In this document: piece by piece, positions 34,268-46,820 of the stretch | Numbering within the stretch: the stretch's first letter is position 1 | Layout: each line of letters opens with the position of its first letter | Source: Paraphoma chrysanthemicola | Lineage: Eukaryota; Ascomycota; Dothideomycetes; Pleosporales; Phaeosphaeriaceae | Direction: 5' to 3' | Assembly (NCBI GenBank): GCA_020744225.1 | Contig: JAGMWG010000010.1 | Coordinates: 744,001 to 808,000 of the forward strand | Length of the DNA: 64,000 bases | Program-made: the position numbers and the translations under genes | The notes under the pieces: generated by a model | What the model was told of the DNA's origin: nothing | The model's database searches: none | The model's input: only the letters and a program-made list of their open reading frames with translations

Positions 34268-35744
34268 ATGGAGGACGCTGACCTTGACGATGAGCGCGCG
34301 GAAGAGCTTACGACACTTGAATCTATCTACCCTGAGCTCGTCATCGATGCGACAAACACATATCATGCAACTCTAGAGCTGCTCGTAGCACCAACCAAGC
34401 CTTTACCAGTTACATTTCATCCCGAGCAAGAAGTTGAGCGACTATCGTACCTGCCTACTCTGCAACTGGCCATAGACCTCCCCGCCGCGTACCCCGCCTC
34501 CACGCCGCCATGCATACAAGTCTCCACTTCGCCGTCGTGGTTACCCGCCGACAACACGCAGAAGCTCGTGGCTGAGGCCAAGACATTATGGGAAGAATAT
34601 GGGGGAGGCACGATCCTGTTTTCGTACATCAGCTCTCTGCAGGAGCAGGCGGAGACAGCATTCGGCCTGGACGAGCTCACACTTCCGTCAGACCTGCGAA
34701 AAGAGCTGGTGGAGTACAGCCTGAAAATGAAGCGCGAACTCTTCGATAAAGAGACATTCGACTGCGAAGTGTGCTTGGAGCCGAAGAAGGGCTCAGCGTG
34801 CTATCGCATGGCGCGGTGCAGCCACGTGTTTTGCGTGGCGTGTCTGCAGGACTACTACAACAACTGCATCAAGGAGGGCGACGTGAACAACGTCAAGTGC
34901 ATGTCGACAGAATGCGGCAAGTCAGGCGGTAGCACGCGGAAGAAGGATCGATTGCTCTCGCCCAAGGAGTTGCTGCAAATACCACTCGCACGCGAGACTG
35001 TCGAGCGCTACGCGAAGATCAAGCGCAAGAAGAAGATCGAGTCAGACCCGAATATCATATACTGCCCACGGTCGTGGTGTCAAGGCGCTATGCGGACGGA
35101 CAAATACCCCAAGATCACCGACGTAACGCTGATGGACGACTCGGATTCCGAGACGGAGGAAGATCTCGTAGCACAGCCGAGCGCTGAGATCGCAGAAACA
35201 AAGGTTGAAAAGCGCGCCATCGGGGTGAAGGGCATGGATCGTTTGGCAGTGTGTGAAGACTGCACGCTCGCATTCTGCGTCGTGTGCCTGGCATCATGGC
35301 ATGGCGATTTTGTCCGTTGCGAGCCGCGCGACAAGACACAACTCACAGAGGAGGACCAGGCCTCGCTCAACTTCATCCTCAAGAGCACATCTCCATGCCC
35401 ATACTGCTCAGTGCCTTGTCAAAAGTCATACGGCTGCAACCGTAAGTACTGCCTAAATTAATTGCTGCAACAAGCACTGATGAAGTCCAACAGACATGAC
35501 ATGCGCACAATGCGAGACACACTTCTGCTACCTCTGCAGCTCCTGGCTCAACCCCGACCACCCCTACAAACACTTCAACGATCCGAAGATAAAGCATTGC
35601 TGGGGCCGTCTGATGGACGGAGCAGAAGGCGAGGAGAACGGCGTCCAATTTGGGGGGGCGCGCGGTGCCGAACAAGCAGCGCAGTTTTGGGAAGAAGAAG
35701 CCATGCGAATCCAGCTGCAGATCAACGAAGAAGATACCCGGTAG
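34268..35744 (+). CDS. RWD-RBR E3 ubiquitin ligase (RNF14/Itt1-like)
   Basis: Exons 34268-35441 and 35494-35744 give 474 residues. The N-terminal 140 residues are an RWD domain (ELTTLESIYPEL, LAIDLPAAYPASTPP). Then comes the RING1 zinc finger CEVCLEPKKG ... CSHVFCVACLQDYY, an in-between-RING region with YCPRSWCQGAM and CEDCTLAFCVVCLASWHGDF, and RING2 starting CPYCSVPCQKSYGCN-HMTCAQCETHFCYLCSSWL; the intron lies inside RING2 and splicing is needed for its H-x-x-C pattern. The probable catalytic cysteine is the one in the H-M-T-C segment. RBR ligases accept ubiquitin as a thioester before transfer. Yeast Itt1 and human RNF14 share the layout and act in translation termination and stalled-ribosome surveillance. 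The end is acidic (NEEDTR). Confidence 0.93.
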
Positions 35745-35934
35745 CAAGCCAAAGAAAAAGCCAATGCAACCAACCATTTCGAAATAGTAATCATTAACAT
35801 TATCGTAATTTCTTTGTTGTTCAAAGCTAGTGTTGCTATGAAAAGGTATCTCTTGCTGTGCTAAGCGCGTACCAGAAAGCTGTGGTCAGAACAACTAGTG
35901 ACCACAAAACAACGACCAATCTCTCGACTGACGT

Positions 35935-37938
35935 TCAGTGCGCCTTCTTCTTCGGCTTCTGCGCATGATCCACGACAACACAGAAAAATAACGTCAAGCA
36001 AATCGTCGGAATCATCCACGAACTGCCCAAATACTCGTACATGTGCGGCTCCGAGTACCGGATCAGCGACACAAGCGACAATCCCAGCCCCGCTGCCGCA
36101 GTGATGGCCAATCTGACAATGTTGCCCGCGCGACGCTGATGCTTGGGTAGCGAGAGGAAGCCAAGGGCTGCGGTGAGGATGAGTGCGAGACCGCCCTGCG
36201 GAGGATTAGTATGTGCGATATAGTTTCGTAGAAATGGGTGTAACTTACGGCAATGAACGTATAGCTCAAAATCATGTCGAAGATGTCGTAATACTGCAAT
36301 TGCGTCTTGTACAGATCGGGCACCTCCTTCTCCCCCGCCGCGACCTTTTTGCTCTTGCTCTTCGCCACAGTGACGCTAAACGTGTCAAACAGCGTCTTGT
36401 ACGCCGCGCTCGTCATAGCGTTTATTCCCGTCGCGAGCTGCGTCGACGCAGTTGTGTTGCTATCATCAGCAAGGTAATTGTCCAGTCCTTGTTGGATATC
36501 TTTCCACGCGGACGCAACGATCTTGATCTCCTTGCTCGCATCGACGCCCTTGGGGATGTAATCGTATACCTGCGCGTAGCATGTGGCGTTGAGGTAGTCG
36601 GCGAAGGCCATTCCGGCTGTGACGTTGTTCTCGCCAATGTTCGACATGTAGGTGCCGAAGTATGTTTCGGGGTCGACGGTGCCGCCGAATTCGAGCCATG
36701 TGAGCGCGGGCGCCCAGCTTGCGTAGAGGCTGTTGAGCGCTTCCACGGCTTGTCGCCAGATGATGAGGAGGGAGACGCCTTGGAGGACAAGCACGAGGGT
36801 GATGTGTAGGGGGAAGTGCAGGAAGGACCATATTTGCTGCTTGATGCTGCCGAAGTGGTCTTCTTGGAGGCGATCGAAGTAGAGCATGTAGAGGAAGTAG
36901 ATGATGCAGACGGCTGGGCGCTGATTAGAATATAAAACCGGGCGGGCGGGTGGTGGATAACTTACCTGCGACGATTTGTCCGACGACGGACAACGTCCAG
37001 AGATACTCGTTCTTGACGATCTTGGAGATGGATTTACAGATGACGATGATGCCTTCGCCGAGGATGATGAGGGTGAGAAGAGACATGCGCTGCACCATGT
37101 GTGTGCCCTTGAAGGAGATGATGCGCCAGACGCAAGAGACCGTGACCGTGAGGATCGTCTCGCTGATAGCGATGATATACCAAGCGATGTAAACTTTACT
37201 CCTCTGCGCAATCTCGTAGCCCTGATCATCAAACAAAGTCTTTGGGAATGTTGGTGTCAAGGCTCCGTATAGAGCCGCAGCGAGAAGTGTCCAGGCCATG
37301 ACCATGGAAAGTGGTACAATTGTCTTCTTGTACTTCTTGGTGAAGCACAGTGTGACACCATACTGGCAGAATAGTGTAAGACGAGAGACCATAAGCATCA
37401 GTCCAAAGGCTTTGTAAATCTTGTAGTCGGCGATGTCCTGACCAGGCTTCCATTGCGGACCAATGACTGCGAAACCGACCATGCAACCGAAGTGAATAGC
37501 CTTTGCGCAGCGCTCGAAGACGGAGTCGGAACTGAAGCGGACGTCGTACAGTGAGACTTGATACCATGTCAGCCATAGGAGGGAGAAGAAGCCAACATAA
37601 GCTGTCAGGCTGTGGCGATCGTTGATCTCGAGCATAGATGTGAAGGTAGTCAGGTTGGCTACGAAGAACAAATCGTAGAAGAGTTCGTGAGTTGTTGCTT
37701 CGGCATGCCTGTGAAACGCTGGGTTGTCGTGGAGACTCTCGTCCATATTCTCAAACTCCGGTATCGACGCTTCTGGATCCGAGTCCACAGAGCCATGATG
37801 ATGGGTCTTCTCGGGTCGGCCGAGGTCTGCTGACGGCTCAACTTCATGGGCGGGTGCGGAAGGTTGATGTGGATGCAGGGGAGATGCGAAGAAGCCGAGC
37901 TTGAGCTTGTCCTCGTGGTGATGGGCTTCGTGACCCAT
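35935..37938 (-). CDS. Low-temperature-requirement A (LtrA) family membrane protein
   Basis: Exons 37938-36966, 36913-36249 and 36195-35935 give 632 residues. A His-rich, disordered N-terminus of about 85 residues precedes the LtrA signature: ATTHELFYDLFFVANLTTF, followed by many membrane helices (SLLWLTWYQVSLYDVRF, SLLTLIILGEGIIVICKSI with the conserved G-E, and VCIIYFLYMLYF). A roughly 200-residue soluble loop follows, then four terminal helices and a basic tail. LtrA-like proteins are widespread in fungi, but the biochemical role is unknown; the name comes from a Listeria mutant growing poorly in the cold. The RBR gene ends about 190 bp from this gene's stop codon (convergent). Confidence 0.88.
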
Positions 37939-39795
37939 GATGGCAAATTTCTGTCGCAGGGCTCAAAGTCGTGGTGTGGCGGGTTTTTGGCTCAAGCAAC
38001 GGCTTCAAGGATCAACAGATGTGACGTTTGGGACCGGAATCACCACGGTACCGAATAATGGAAGGACTGATCCTTGAAGAACTGGAGAGCGAGTCTACAC
38101 ACCACATATGGCGGCGGCAGCTACATCATATACTCACGCCCCAAGTCACATTCCGAATGGGTCTTTTCTCTTTTGGAACATGGGCTTTGGGGCCAGTCTA
38201 CGCCACACCGCTCTCTCCGCGTAGAGATATGTAAGACAGCTACTTTCCGACATCGTGGCTGCGCAGGCTCGGGGTCGAGAGGCGCCAGCGCATTCGCAAC
38301 CGAGAGATAATTCCCATAACGCAAGTAGCGTGGCTCAGTTGGACAAGTGCTTGTGAGCGAAATGCATAGATAAGGTATAGCGCAAGGCTGCGCTCGCATA
38401 TCGTGGAGGGCTGGAACAGGGGTGTGTGCATCAACTAGGGGCTTGTGCTCTTGGAGTCCCTGAAAAGCGACCGTTTCCTGGAGTCAAAGGGCTCGACGTG
38501 ATGTATGCCTTGCAATCTAATTGACCTTTGGAAGTTGGGCACGATGATCTTCGTCCTATCGTCGAGTTGCTCGGACCAAAATGCATGCAGTCACCGACCC
38601 CAAAACAATTTGTCTCGATCGACGAAGTCAAGATCACGGTCAAGCTTCTCCTGGCACATCTTGTGGGCCCCAAAATAGAAGGCTTTTCGATTCCGTCTCG
38701 TTTGATTTGCCAGTCAGTAGAGTCAAGCATTATATCTAAGCCTTTCGGAATTTCGAAGGAACACGATCATTGGGGCCGAGGTGCGCATCTGCTTCTTGGG
38801 GTCCAAAACGGGTCAGGTAATGGCCCTAGCGTGGATTTGTGGCTCAGCCTCAGCTGAAAATCGACGGCGTGGTCGACAACATGCATTGGGTCTGGCCCGC
38901 TCCCGTCGCGGGACGTGCGGCTACTCGCGCAAGGCTGGCGCGCTGTATCTTTGAAATGAAGTGGTTGCCAGGCAGCGCACGCGATATCGATTTTACGCGA
39001 GGCTGCATGTGTGACCCCTTGGGCTGGCTGAGTGTGAACGGACTTGTGCGATGGCTGCACACCGAGGTTTGATATATGATGTGGGTAGCAGACCCCGACT
39101 TCTTTTGAAAGTGATACAAAGTATAAGTTTTTGGTCGAAGTCAAGTAAGCACCGCGTCGAGGATCTTCCTTCCTTTGGACATTGGGCATTGTGCGCTACT
39201 CCTTTTCGGTACTAGCGGGGTACGGTAATATCCGGCCAGTCAAGACCTGCTGCGGGCAGATTCCACGGATGTTCCTCTACGTGCTGGTCACTATGTGGCA
39301 GGTTTGTCCTTTCGAAATCAACGCGGCAGAATAGCGTCCGATTTACCAGCTTGATGCAAGCACGTTGCTCACTAACCGCCAGAGCGGCGTGACCTTTGCC
39401 CTTTCACAGCCTCTCACCCATGCCATCCACTCCTAAGCGTCATGTCAAGTTTTACCTCGAAGATCGTGGCATATGACTTCATGTTGACTGAAGTTGGTGA
39501 ACATTAAGCAGGATGTATCCGCAATTGACAGCGGCAGACGGGTGTTGCCTTAATTGGCTGGCGTGCTCAGCTGAACGACTGCAAAGTTGATGCGCCTTTC
39601 GGGTAGCCGATCTCGATACCAATAGGCAAGCAAGGTTGGTGTTAACAACGTTGTAAAGGGTATGAACATCCAAAATCATGAACAAATTTGCAGTTAAGAT
39701 TATACAATCCAGCCGAAGTATTACATGCCTTCCAAATTCTTTCATCTCATCCCAAACCATACACTGAGGAAACATGGACAAGAATGAAAAGACAT
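37939..39795. other. Intergenic region, about 1.85 kb, nothing supported
   Basis: LtrA promoter plus more than 1 kb without a convincing gene. Around 38560-38820 a CCAAAA/CCCAAAA motif recurs four times, once as TTGGGGTCCAAAACGGGTC, but with no regular spacing. ORFs up to 140 codons overlap on opposite strands and carry no family. Confidence 0.4.
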
Positions 39796-42700
39796 CTACT
39801 CCACCTGGTGTCCGATCGGCTCACCAATCTCCGAGATCAATCCAACAGGCCACTGCTTGCGCTTAAACCCAATCTTAACGCGCGAGATGCGAGACATCGA
39901 GTCTTCGAACTGTGTTGAGATACGCAAAACTGTCTCGCGGTAGAACGTGGCCGTGGTCCAGTCGTATGAGCAGCCAATGATGCGCTTCATGCCGCCTTCT
40001 GAGCCGGCCTGGAAGATAATTAGTACATATCGCAAGGTGATTAGCGCGGTTGTGACATACCATGAGGAAGCAGACTGGTGGGCGCTCAGCCTGGAATAGG
40101 GTCACGGTCATGCTGCCTAGGAAGTGTGAGCTCTACGCCGATGCATGACATTAAGATAGGTACGTACCAGTGTCGACAAGAGTAAAGATGCGTTGATCAC
40201 CAGGCCCAGCAGTCTTTGCTTTCTCAACGAGAGCTGCGACAGCCTTGAGTCGAGATGTTAGTGTCGTGCGAAATGTTATTGTCATAAAAACTTACAGGAT
40301 CCGATGTTGGATCAAGCGGAATGCAATCACCATTTTCATGTCGGTAGTGTCTCGAGAGCGGCGACCCAGCGGTAGTCCACTTCATCCTACCTGCTCTGCC
40401 ACCAAACATCAAGCGCTCGATGGTGTCAATGTCCATGTACCCCTCGAAAGCCTGGAACCAACATTGTGTCGACCACATCTTTCCAAGGTACAGCATACGG
40501 AGCAGCCATGGTGACAAGGCCATGAGCAGGAGTGAGTATATGAGGAGGAGGACACCGACAACCAAGGTGGATGGGAATGCGATCAGGACAATGGCAATAA
40601 TGAAGACCTGTTGTATCATGGTATTAGCCTCACCCCACTGCTGTTCGCACAGGTAGCACTCACCACACCGCCGAGACGAAGAGCCTTCTGAGCAAGCCAG
40701 CGCTTCCACGATGCTCGCCGTGTGTATGCGACAGGCGTGAAACTCTTCCATCGAACGTTCGCAGCACGGCAGCCGTCAAGGATGATGCTATCGTCCTCGC
40801 CGACGCCTGCAACACCGACATCTTGTGGCAGAATATCCCACAGCTATACTGTTGTTAGCTTTGGATGTCTTGGGCAACCATCGGGGCTGTGTTACTCACC
40901 TTGGCATTATACGCGTCGTCCATTGAATGCCAAGGTTGGTTCGGGTCCTTGGGCAGTACGCAGATGAGTCGCTCGAGTAGCTGGTCGCTACCATTCGCTA
41001 GAGAGAGACTATGGGCAATGGTCAGCGAAATGAAGTTCGAACGAAAGATGATCTTGTTTACCGAGCGAAGGCTTGGAACGCAGAATCAGTCGGATCAATC
41101 TGTGGCCGGATCTAGGGTTGTTATGTTAGGTTGCATTCAAGTAGGGTCAGACTTTGTATAGTATGTGCTTACTCGAAGCAGACCCATCAGGGCATAGCTG
41201 TGGTCTCCAGGAAGATACTGGTAGGTCAATCTTTTGTGCAGACACTCCAGTGCAAGAGTGACCAGTTCCAACTGATTGAGAATGAGATTGCCTTCGTAGT
41301 GATCCACGAGCTAAAATTGTGAGCAAATACATTTGTAAGAAGTGTTCATGTGACGAACCTGGCGAGCAATGTTTGCATCATTTTTCCATACCTTGGCCGC
41401 AAACTGATTCTTGGCGATGAGGATGGGTTGCATGAGGTCACTGCCTCGGGTGTATACCCTGATCTCTTTGCCACGGGGCGCCAAGAGAATTTCAGGGAAA
41501 GTCCAGATGCGCTGGCCCCACTGCTGTAGCATAAGGTCGGTAGTGTTGATACCGTACGTGTCGTTCTGTGGTTTTCCGACCGCAATCACTAGGGAACTCG
41601 CGCCACGAATTACATCACAAATGCGATAGACCTGGCTATTGTTAGCAAAAAGACTGACGGTGACGTGGAGAAAGTGTTCTTACATCTTCCTGCATATTCT
41701 CATCAGGCATGCAGCTACAGCCGACCCAGTAGGCCATTACGCCAGCATTTCGCGCGGCAGCATCAGCAATTTGATGGAGGGCTCTGAGGTCTTCTGGACT
41801 CTGAAATTGCTCTGCTGTGTAGGCGACGAGGATATAATTCAAGTCCTCAGACTTGTATTGCGTGATCCTGTTGTTGACTATTAGTACCTAATGATCAGGA
41901 CAAAGGATGAGGTCATACCACTCTTCAACGTTCATGATCATGGCCGGCTCACCAGCCTCTCGGAGGAAGCAAAGATAACGCGGACGCAAGATACGTTCAG
42001 CGACAGGATTTGTTTGGCTGACAGCATAACTGCGGGTCTTGTCCATCTCGAGCGTGTTGCGGGCTACTTTGGCATATCCATTCCATGTGTATGGTACAAC
42101 CTGCATTGGTGGTAATTTCAGCACATGATTGATATGAAAAATTCAACGAGGCTTCTTACATCGTAACAGCCATTGTTTCTGCTTTTGCCCTCGGCATGGC
42201 CAGTTGGGCTTGAAATCTAGCGGGACATGAGTGCTGACACAAATTGTTGTCATTCATTAGGACGTACCACGCATGTGATGATGCATGAAGTGATAAACCA
42301 CTTCAAGACCAACATGGGATAATCTTGACGAGGTTAGACTAAGGTTATTCAAGCAGGAAAGGGTGGAATTACCTTCGCTCATGATCTTCCCATTCCTGGC
42401 ATAGTCGACGTGGTTGAAAGGCCAGTTAGCCAGCCTCATGAAAAGGGGAGCAATGTTGCGGACAAAGGTTCGTCGGTATGTTGTCGTCACATTGTTGTCG
42501 TAGATCTCGTCTACAGCCTGTACCACGAGCTTCGAGGCCTGGTAGTGGCGTGTCAGCGCCGGGTTATTCCCAATCATAGCTTTGACTGATGCGTACTCTA
42601 CCGTCCCAGCCTGAGAGATAGCGATCATCGTAGTCCCCAGTCCACTCGCGATCGAAGACATCTCGATGCCTGTGCTGTCCTATGGTAGCCAAAATCAGCG

Positions 42701-43171
42701 CGTTCATCGGCGTGTCGAAGTCAGCGATAATACCTAGTTTCTGGTAGCCTAAAGCTGGCTTGCGATAGAAATTGGGTGCAGCCCATTTGAATGTCGTCCA
42801 AGGATCGAAGATGTGTCTATAACCTCTCAAGCGCCTAAAGATGCATATTAGCACACATTTCATGATCCAAGAGAGGCTTCCGGAGCAATGAGCATCAAAT
42901 ATGTCACCGACACGGCAACGAGACCCATACACATATATTGGGCATGACTAGCTCCAGCGCAACTTGTAGAGTGTAGCTTGGCTTACATTGGTCCATTCCC
43001 CTAGCATCATGGTCAGATTCTGATTCTGTGGATCTAGTAGCTTCGAAGACTTACGTGAATGTATGATTGGCCTTGCCTTTGCTGCGGCTTTTCTGGGACA
43101 TCGCTTTGGTATGTAGTAGCGCCGTGAGGTGTGATCTCGTACACGGAGGACTCAGGCTGATTTGGTGCCAT
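39796..43171 (-). CDS. HET-like multi-exon membrane protein, 17 exons
   Basis: My model has 17 exons and about 807 residues: 43171-43055, 43000-42987, 42834-42734, 42669-42373, 42323-42268, 42216-42160, 42110-41920, 41867-41684, 41631-41359, 41310-41173, 41111-41062, 41008-40900, 40843-40664, 40607-40296, 40243-40168, 40116-40061 and 40008-39796. Nearly all junctions are GT-AG and keep the frame. The middle resembles a HET-type protein: DVIRGASSLVIAVGKP, QQWGQRIWTFPEILLAPRG, YLPGDHSYALMGLL. A helix (MLVLKWFITSCIITCV) lies in the N-terminal third and a double helix (VFIIAIVLIAFPSTLVVGVLLLIYSLLL) near residues 600-630. The last 130 residues are a soluble domain (MKRIIGCSYDW). Such proteins are seen in many filamentous fungi with unknown function. 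The exon choices at 43000-42987 and 42734/42669 are the least certain. Confidence 0.75.
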
Positions 43172-43192
43172 TTTGAGTCTCACTGAATTGGT

Positions 43193-43672
43193 TTATTTGA
43201 AACAAGCACAGAGCTGCGAAATGATTCCAGGTGGGGCTTTCTGTGGATATTGCTGCTGTGGCCGATATTGGAAATGCTGCTGCTGGTTTGGCTGGGTATA
43301 ATATAGCGCCGGATTGGTCTAGCACAAGTCATAAGATTGAGGGAGTTCAAATCAAGGGACGTACTTACTTGAGGTATGGTGACAATCGGTGCGATAGGAG
43401 CCGGTTGAATTATTACTGAAGGACTCGCAAACGGAGAGCTAGGGTCAAAGTTCCCACCGTGTGGTCGTGCCTGGATGTTTGTCAACCCCAGCGGTGTACT
43501 CGATCTGAGGTCTAGTGATCTTACTGTATGAGGAGCACTGTAGTTTTGAGCTAGAACGAATGTGCCACTACTTGGGTCGTATCCTCCGCCGTGTCTGCCA
43601 GTTAGGGGAGCAGTGAATGCCTATATAGAGTCAGCGCCAGAGTGGTTATGGCCACTTTGCAGATCATACCAT
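43193..43672 (-). CDS. Small Q/P-rich protein or 5' part of the adjacent gene, four exons
   Basis: Four exons: 43672-43670 (just the ATG), 43620-43525, 43470-43369 and 43318-43193, giving 108 residues. The coding signal is clear in the last two exons: RPHGGNFDPSSPFASP, IVTIPQ-TNPALYYTQPNQQQ and YRPQQQYPQKAPPG. The third repeats a motif of the second (RHGGGYDPSSGTF / RPHGGNFDPSSPF). After the TAA at 43195-43193 the same frame continues for seven codons into the ATG of the 17-exon gene. It may be an upstream ORF of that gene, a bicistronic partner, or an N-terminal extension interrupted by a stop. Low-complexity, no known domain. Confidence 0.55.
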
Positions 43673-45117
43673 TCAAATACGAGGTACGAGCCACTCAAGG
43701 AGGAAGACGCTCGGGGCTGAAGTTCGGTCAAACTGGCGAGAAGGTCTAATCTTAATATGTTCGAGACTCTGGAGACGCCAAGTTGGGTGTGGCTTTCTCA
43801 GATCAAGGGGCCCTGGACTGCAGGCAACGAACACAAACGACGGCTTGCCCTTTGCGGTCTGGCGCTTGCGGCATGTTTACCCGCGTAGTACTCAAAATTT
43901 CTCTATTTGGCGAAGCCTACGAGCGAAAAGAGTTTCTGTCAAATCAGGTCAGAGTCTGGAGCGTGTCCACTTCACAGCTTTCATTTCCTTCCTGTATCAC
44001 CGTCAGAGGAGCCTCTCGAGCGTTTCCTGTGGAGCGCCTACGATTGGTCTGGGAACTTTGCCGTCCCACTACACAAAGGCGTAGCCGTACGAGCAAATGA
44101 TCTATCTCGCAGTGGTAGCTAATATTAGCATACAGTGATGGAACCCTGGCGCCCAAAATGTGGGCTGCATCTTCGCCTACCCTAGCAGTGTCGTCGCGTG
44201 CAAGAGGCAAGTTCCGTAGATTTGTGACCAGCTGCGCGGGACTATCGCTTCCTTCACACACAGGCGAGCGACGGGCGCTAAGCCTAGATCCCGCTCTGGG
44301 GCTAGGTAAACCGCTGAATCCGCATTAACAACAGCTCGGGTACGGGCCCGATATCAAATGAAAGCCCAGAAGCTTCATGGGAAGTGTAGTTGCGTCTCAC
44401 CATGGTGACAATTCGACCAAATTGACGCCCCGTCGCATCGCCATGTCCAGGTCGCAGATAAGAGGACTCTAATCGGGCCATGCATGAGAGTGGGCGTGGT
44501 ACCTGGCGATCTTGGATCTTGGCGACCTCTAAATTCGAACGACCTGAGTGGTCGGCTTAGACTCGCAATTCTCGCATTGGCGGCTGTGGCCAGACATGTT
44601 ACTGCAGCTGCTGGGTTCGTGCATCAATCCAATTCTTGGCTTTTCCAGCCTTGCGCCACGCAACCTATCAAACGAAGCGTATCCAGCCCCCAATCCTGCG
44701 CACGCGGAGTAAAAAAATATAGCACCACCTTCAGCCGCTCCATGCTCGTCCGATTCTGGCAAGCTGAGGAGGTCGAGCGAAAAGTATGGCACCTCCATTG
44801 AAACTTTGTGTCACCAGGCGAGTTTCACTCGTCTCCTGATGAGATCGTTGGACTGCAGGACGCTTTCAGCTCTTTATTGCACGCTCAAGTAGCGAGATGC
44901 TCGGGTAATAGTGATTATTGACCGGCAAGTTCCCGCCGAGACTTATCCCAAGGGGAAGCTGAGGTGTTTGAAACGCGAGCGCTTCAGAGCATCCAGGCCA
45001 GCATCCGGCAATGCCAAGAGACGAGCATACCTCCATTGAAGCGATTCCCATCATCAAAACCTTCTACCTACTACAAACACTTGAGATATTGCTTTAAATC
45101 CTGTCACATCGTTTGTG
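43673..45117. other. Intergenic region, about 1.4 kb, nothing supported
   Basis: Divergent promoters of the 17-exon/Q-rich locus and the CorA-like gene. Short ORFs on both strands have no family signature. Confidence 0.45.
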
Positions 45118-46820
45118 ATGGCGTTTTCCAGAAATCTTTCGGCAGATCGCCAACCTCAAGAAGCTTTCAGATCGCAATTCCCGAGAACAAAGTCCGAGAA
45201 GCAGAGCGGTGCCGACTGTTTGCTTCCTCTACACATAATCGAGTGGTCGCATAATGAACCTAATGGATCTGAGAGCTCTGGCTTTAAGCCAATTGCTGAT
45301 TTAGAGTCGCAAGATCCAGCAGCAATTCGCGTCGTGTGAGTGACTCCTTTTTGCTGTGTGGCTAGCGAATAGATACACAGCAGCTTTCACGATAGTATGG
45401 GATGGGACTTGTTTCCAGACGGCGTCTGCTGAGTTATGTTCGTGTTGAATATTGACAACCGCAGGTTCGCTCCTCAAGATGTACCTCATCCATCAACTAT
45501 TGATGGGATGTGCGAGCTTTTCGACCGGCAAAAGATTCCGAGTGCTTTCATTGCAGAGGGTTTGCAAGGCGTCTCGCAATCGTTCTCGGTGCAGAGAGAC
45601 GCTGAGTCGACCTACGTATGGTTCCACTTTCTCTGCAAGGACGTTGCAGTTTCCGGTGGTAAAATCGTCCACAACACCGTGCTGCGAGAAGATGGTGCTA
45701 GTGCACGCGGGGAACGTTCCGCGCAAAACCACAGCCAGGCCAATTTCAATTGGATCAAAACCGGTTTTGTGATGAGAATTCGACATCGCGCGCAACCAAG
45801 TTCTCCACCCCTACCCAGTCGTACCACGACCTCGAGCAGTGGCAGCACCTTGATATCCAGCTCAGTACAATCAGACGTGGAGCTGTTCTGCTTCGGAGCA
45901 CCAACAACGATTCGCGACCGCTTCCAGAAACTGATGGAGGCAGCTTCATGCGAAGAAATCCTAGACGATCCATATATCCTGCTCGAAGCCGTTCTCCACG
46001 AACTGTATAAGGTGCTGGATCGGTCCGGTTGGGTTGTGGCGGACATTTTCGGCAAGATCGAAGAAGTGAGTAGTCCTCAGAAATGTACTCAACTGGGGAT
46101 CTGACACAGTTTTAGCATACGATGGAGCTGGCAAGCACCCCTGGCAAGGCTGCTAAAGAGCGATTAGACTTTGCCGGCCTCCACTATCTCGCAAAGCACA
46201 CGATCTACTTGCGAGAGAATTGCGAGTCTGGCCTAGCTACTCTTGATGGTCTCAGAGACCATCACAAGAGCACAATGGCTGACCAGCCGAGCCCAGCACA
46301 AGCCTTCACAAAACAGTCGCTCAAATACCAGAAGACCCTGTTCCAGTCAACGCAACGCCGCCTTACGAGTCTGGATACACGAATCGCTAACATCATTCAA
46401 TTGTCTTTTCACGTCGTAACTCAAGGCGATAGCCGCCTGATGCAAAGCGAGAATCAGAGTATGAAGACCATCGCCGTCACGACTCTAGTTTTTATGCCTC
46501 TCAGTACGGTTGCCGGGATTTTTGGCACCCAATTCATGAAACTAGACGAAGAGCCGGGGCACCACATAACAGTGTCCCATGACTTCTGGTTGCTGTGGCT
46601 CATCGCAGTGCCCTTGACGTTTATCGTGATTGTTGTGTGGCGCGTGTGGTATGCAGACGCAAAGCTGCGCTTGTCAGACGAGATACCGAGAGACACTAAA
46701 CGCTTCATGGGATGGAAGACATTGCGGTGGTCGACTCGTGGCCACAAGGTGGAAAAGCAAGAGGGGCTTCCCGCCGTCACGGGCGGTGTGCCGCCCGATA
46801 GACGATGTCATGCTGCGTGA
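45118..46820 (+). CDS. CorA-like divalent-metal transporter
   Basis: Exons 45118-45335, 45465-46065 and 46116-46820 give 507 residues. The first intron is the least certain; its acceptor (gcag at 45461-45464) was chosen because it keeps the frame. The N-terminal cytoplasmic part is large. The C-terminus has a long helix (QKTLFQSTQRRLTSLDTRIANIIQLSF) followed by two membrane segments: MKTIAVTTLVFMPLSTVAGIFGTQF, and HDFWLLWLIAVPLTFIVIVVW. In CorA channels the loop after the first helix carries the GMN motif; here the equivalent position reads G-x-F after GI (GIFGTQF), as in many fungal CorA-like proteins of unknown specificity. Magnesium transport is therefore plausible but unproven. Confidence 0.82.

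Noticed and set aside
36213..36809. 198-codon plus-strand ORF
   Set aside because: Antisense to the LtrA gene second exon; shadow.
38325..38405. tRNA-like stretch (GTGGCTCAGTTGG... resembles a D-arm)
   Set aside because: No T-arm GGTTCGA-type box and no acceptor stem pairing could be found.
38560..38820. Recurring CCCCAAAA/CCAAAA motif
   Set aside because: Four loose occurrences with irregular spacing; no repeat unit or palindromic arrangement, so probably chance.
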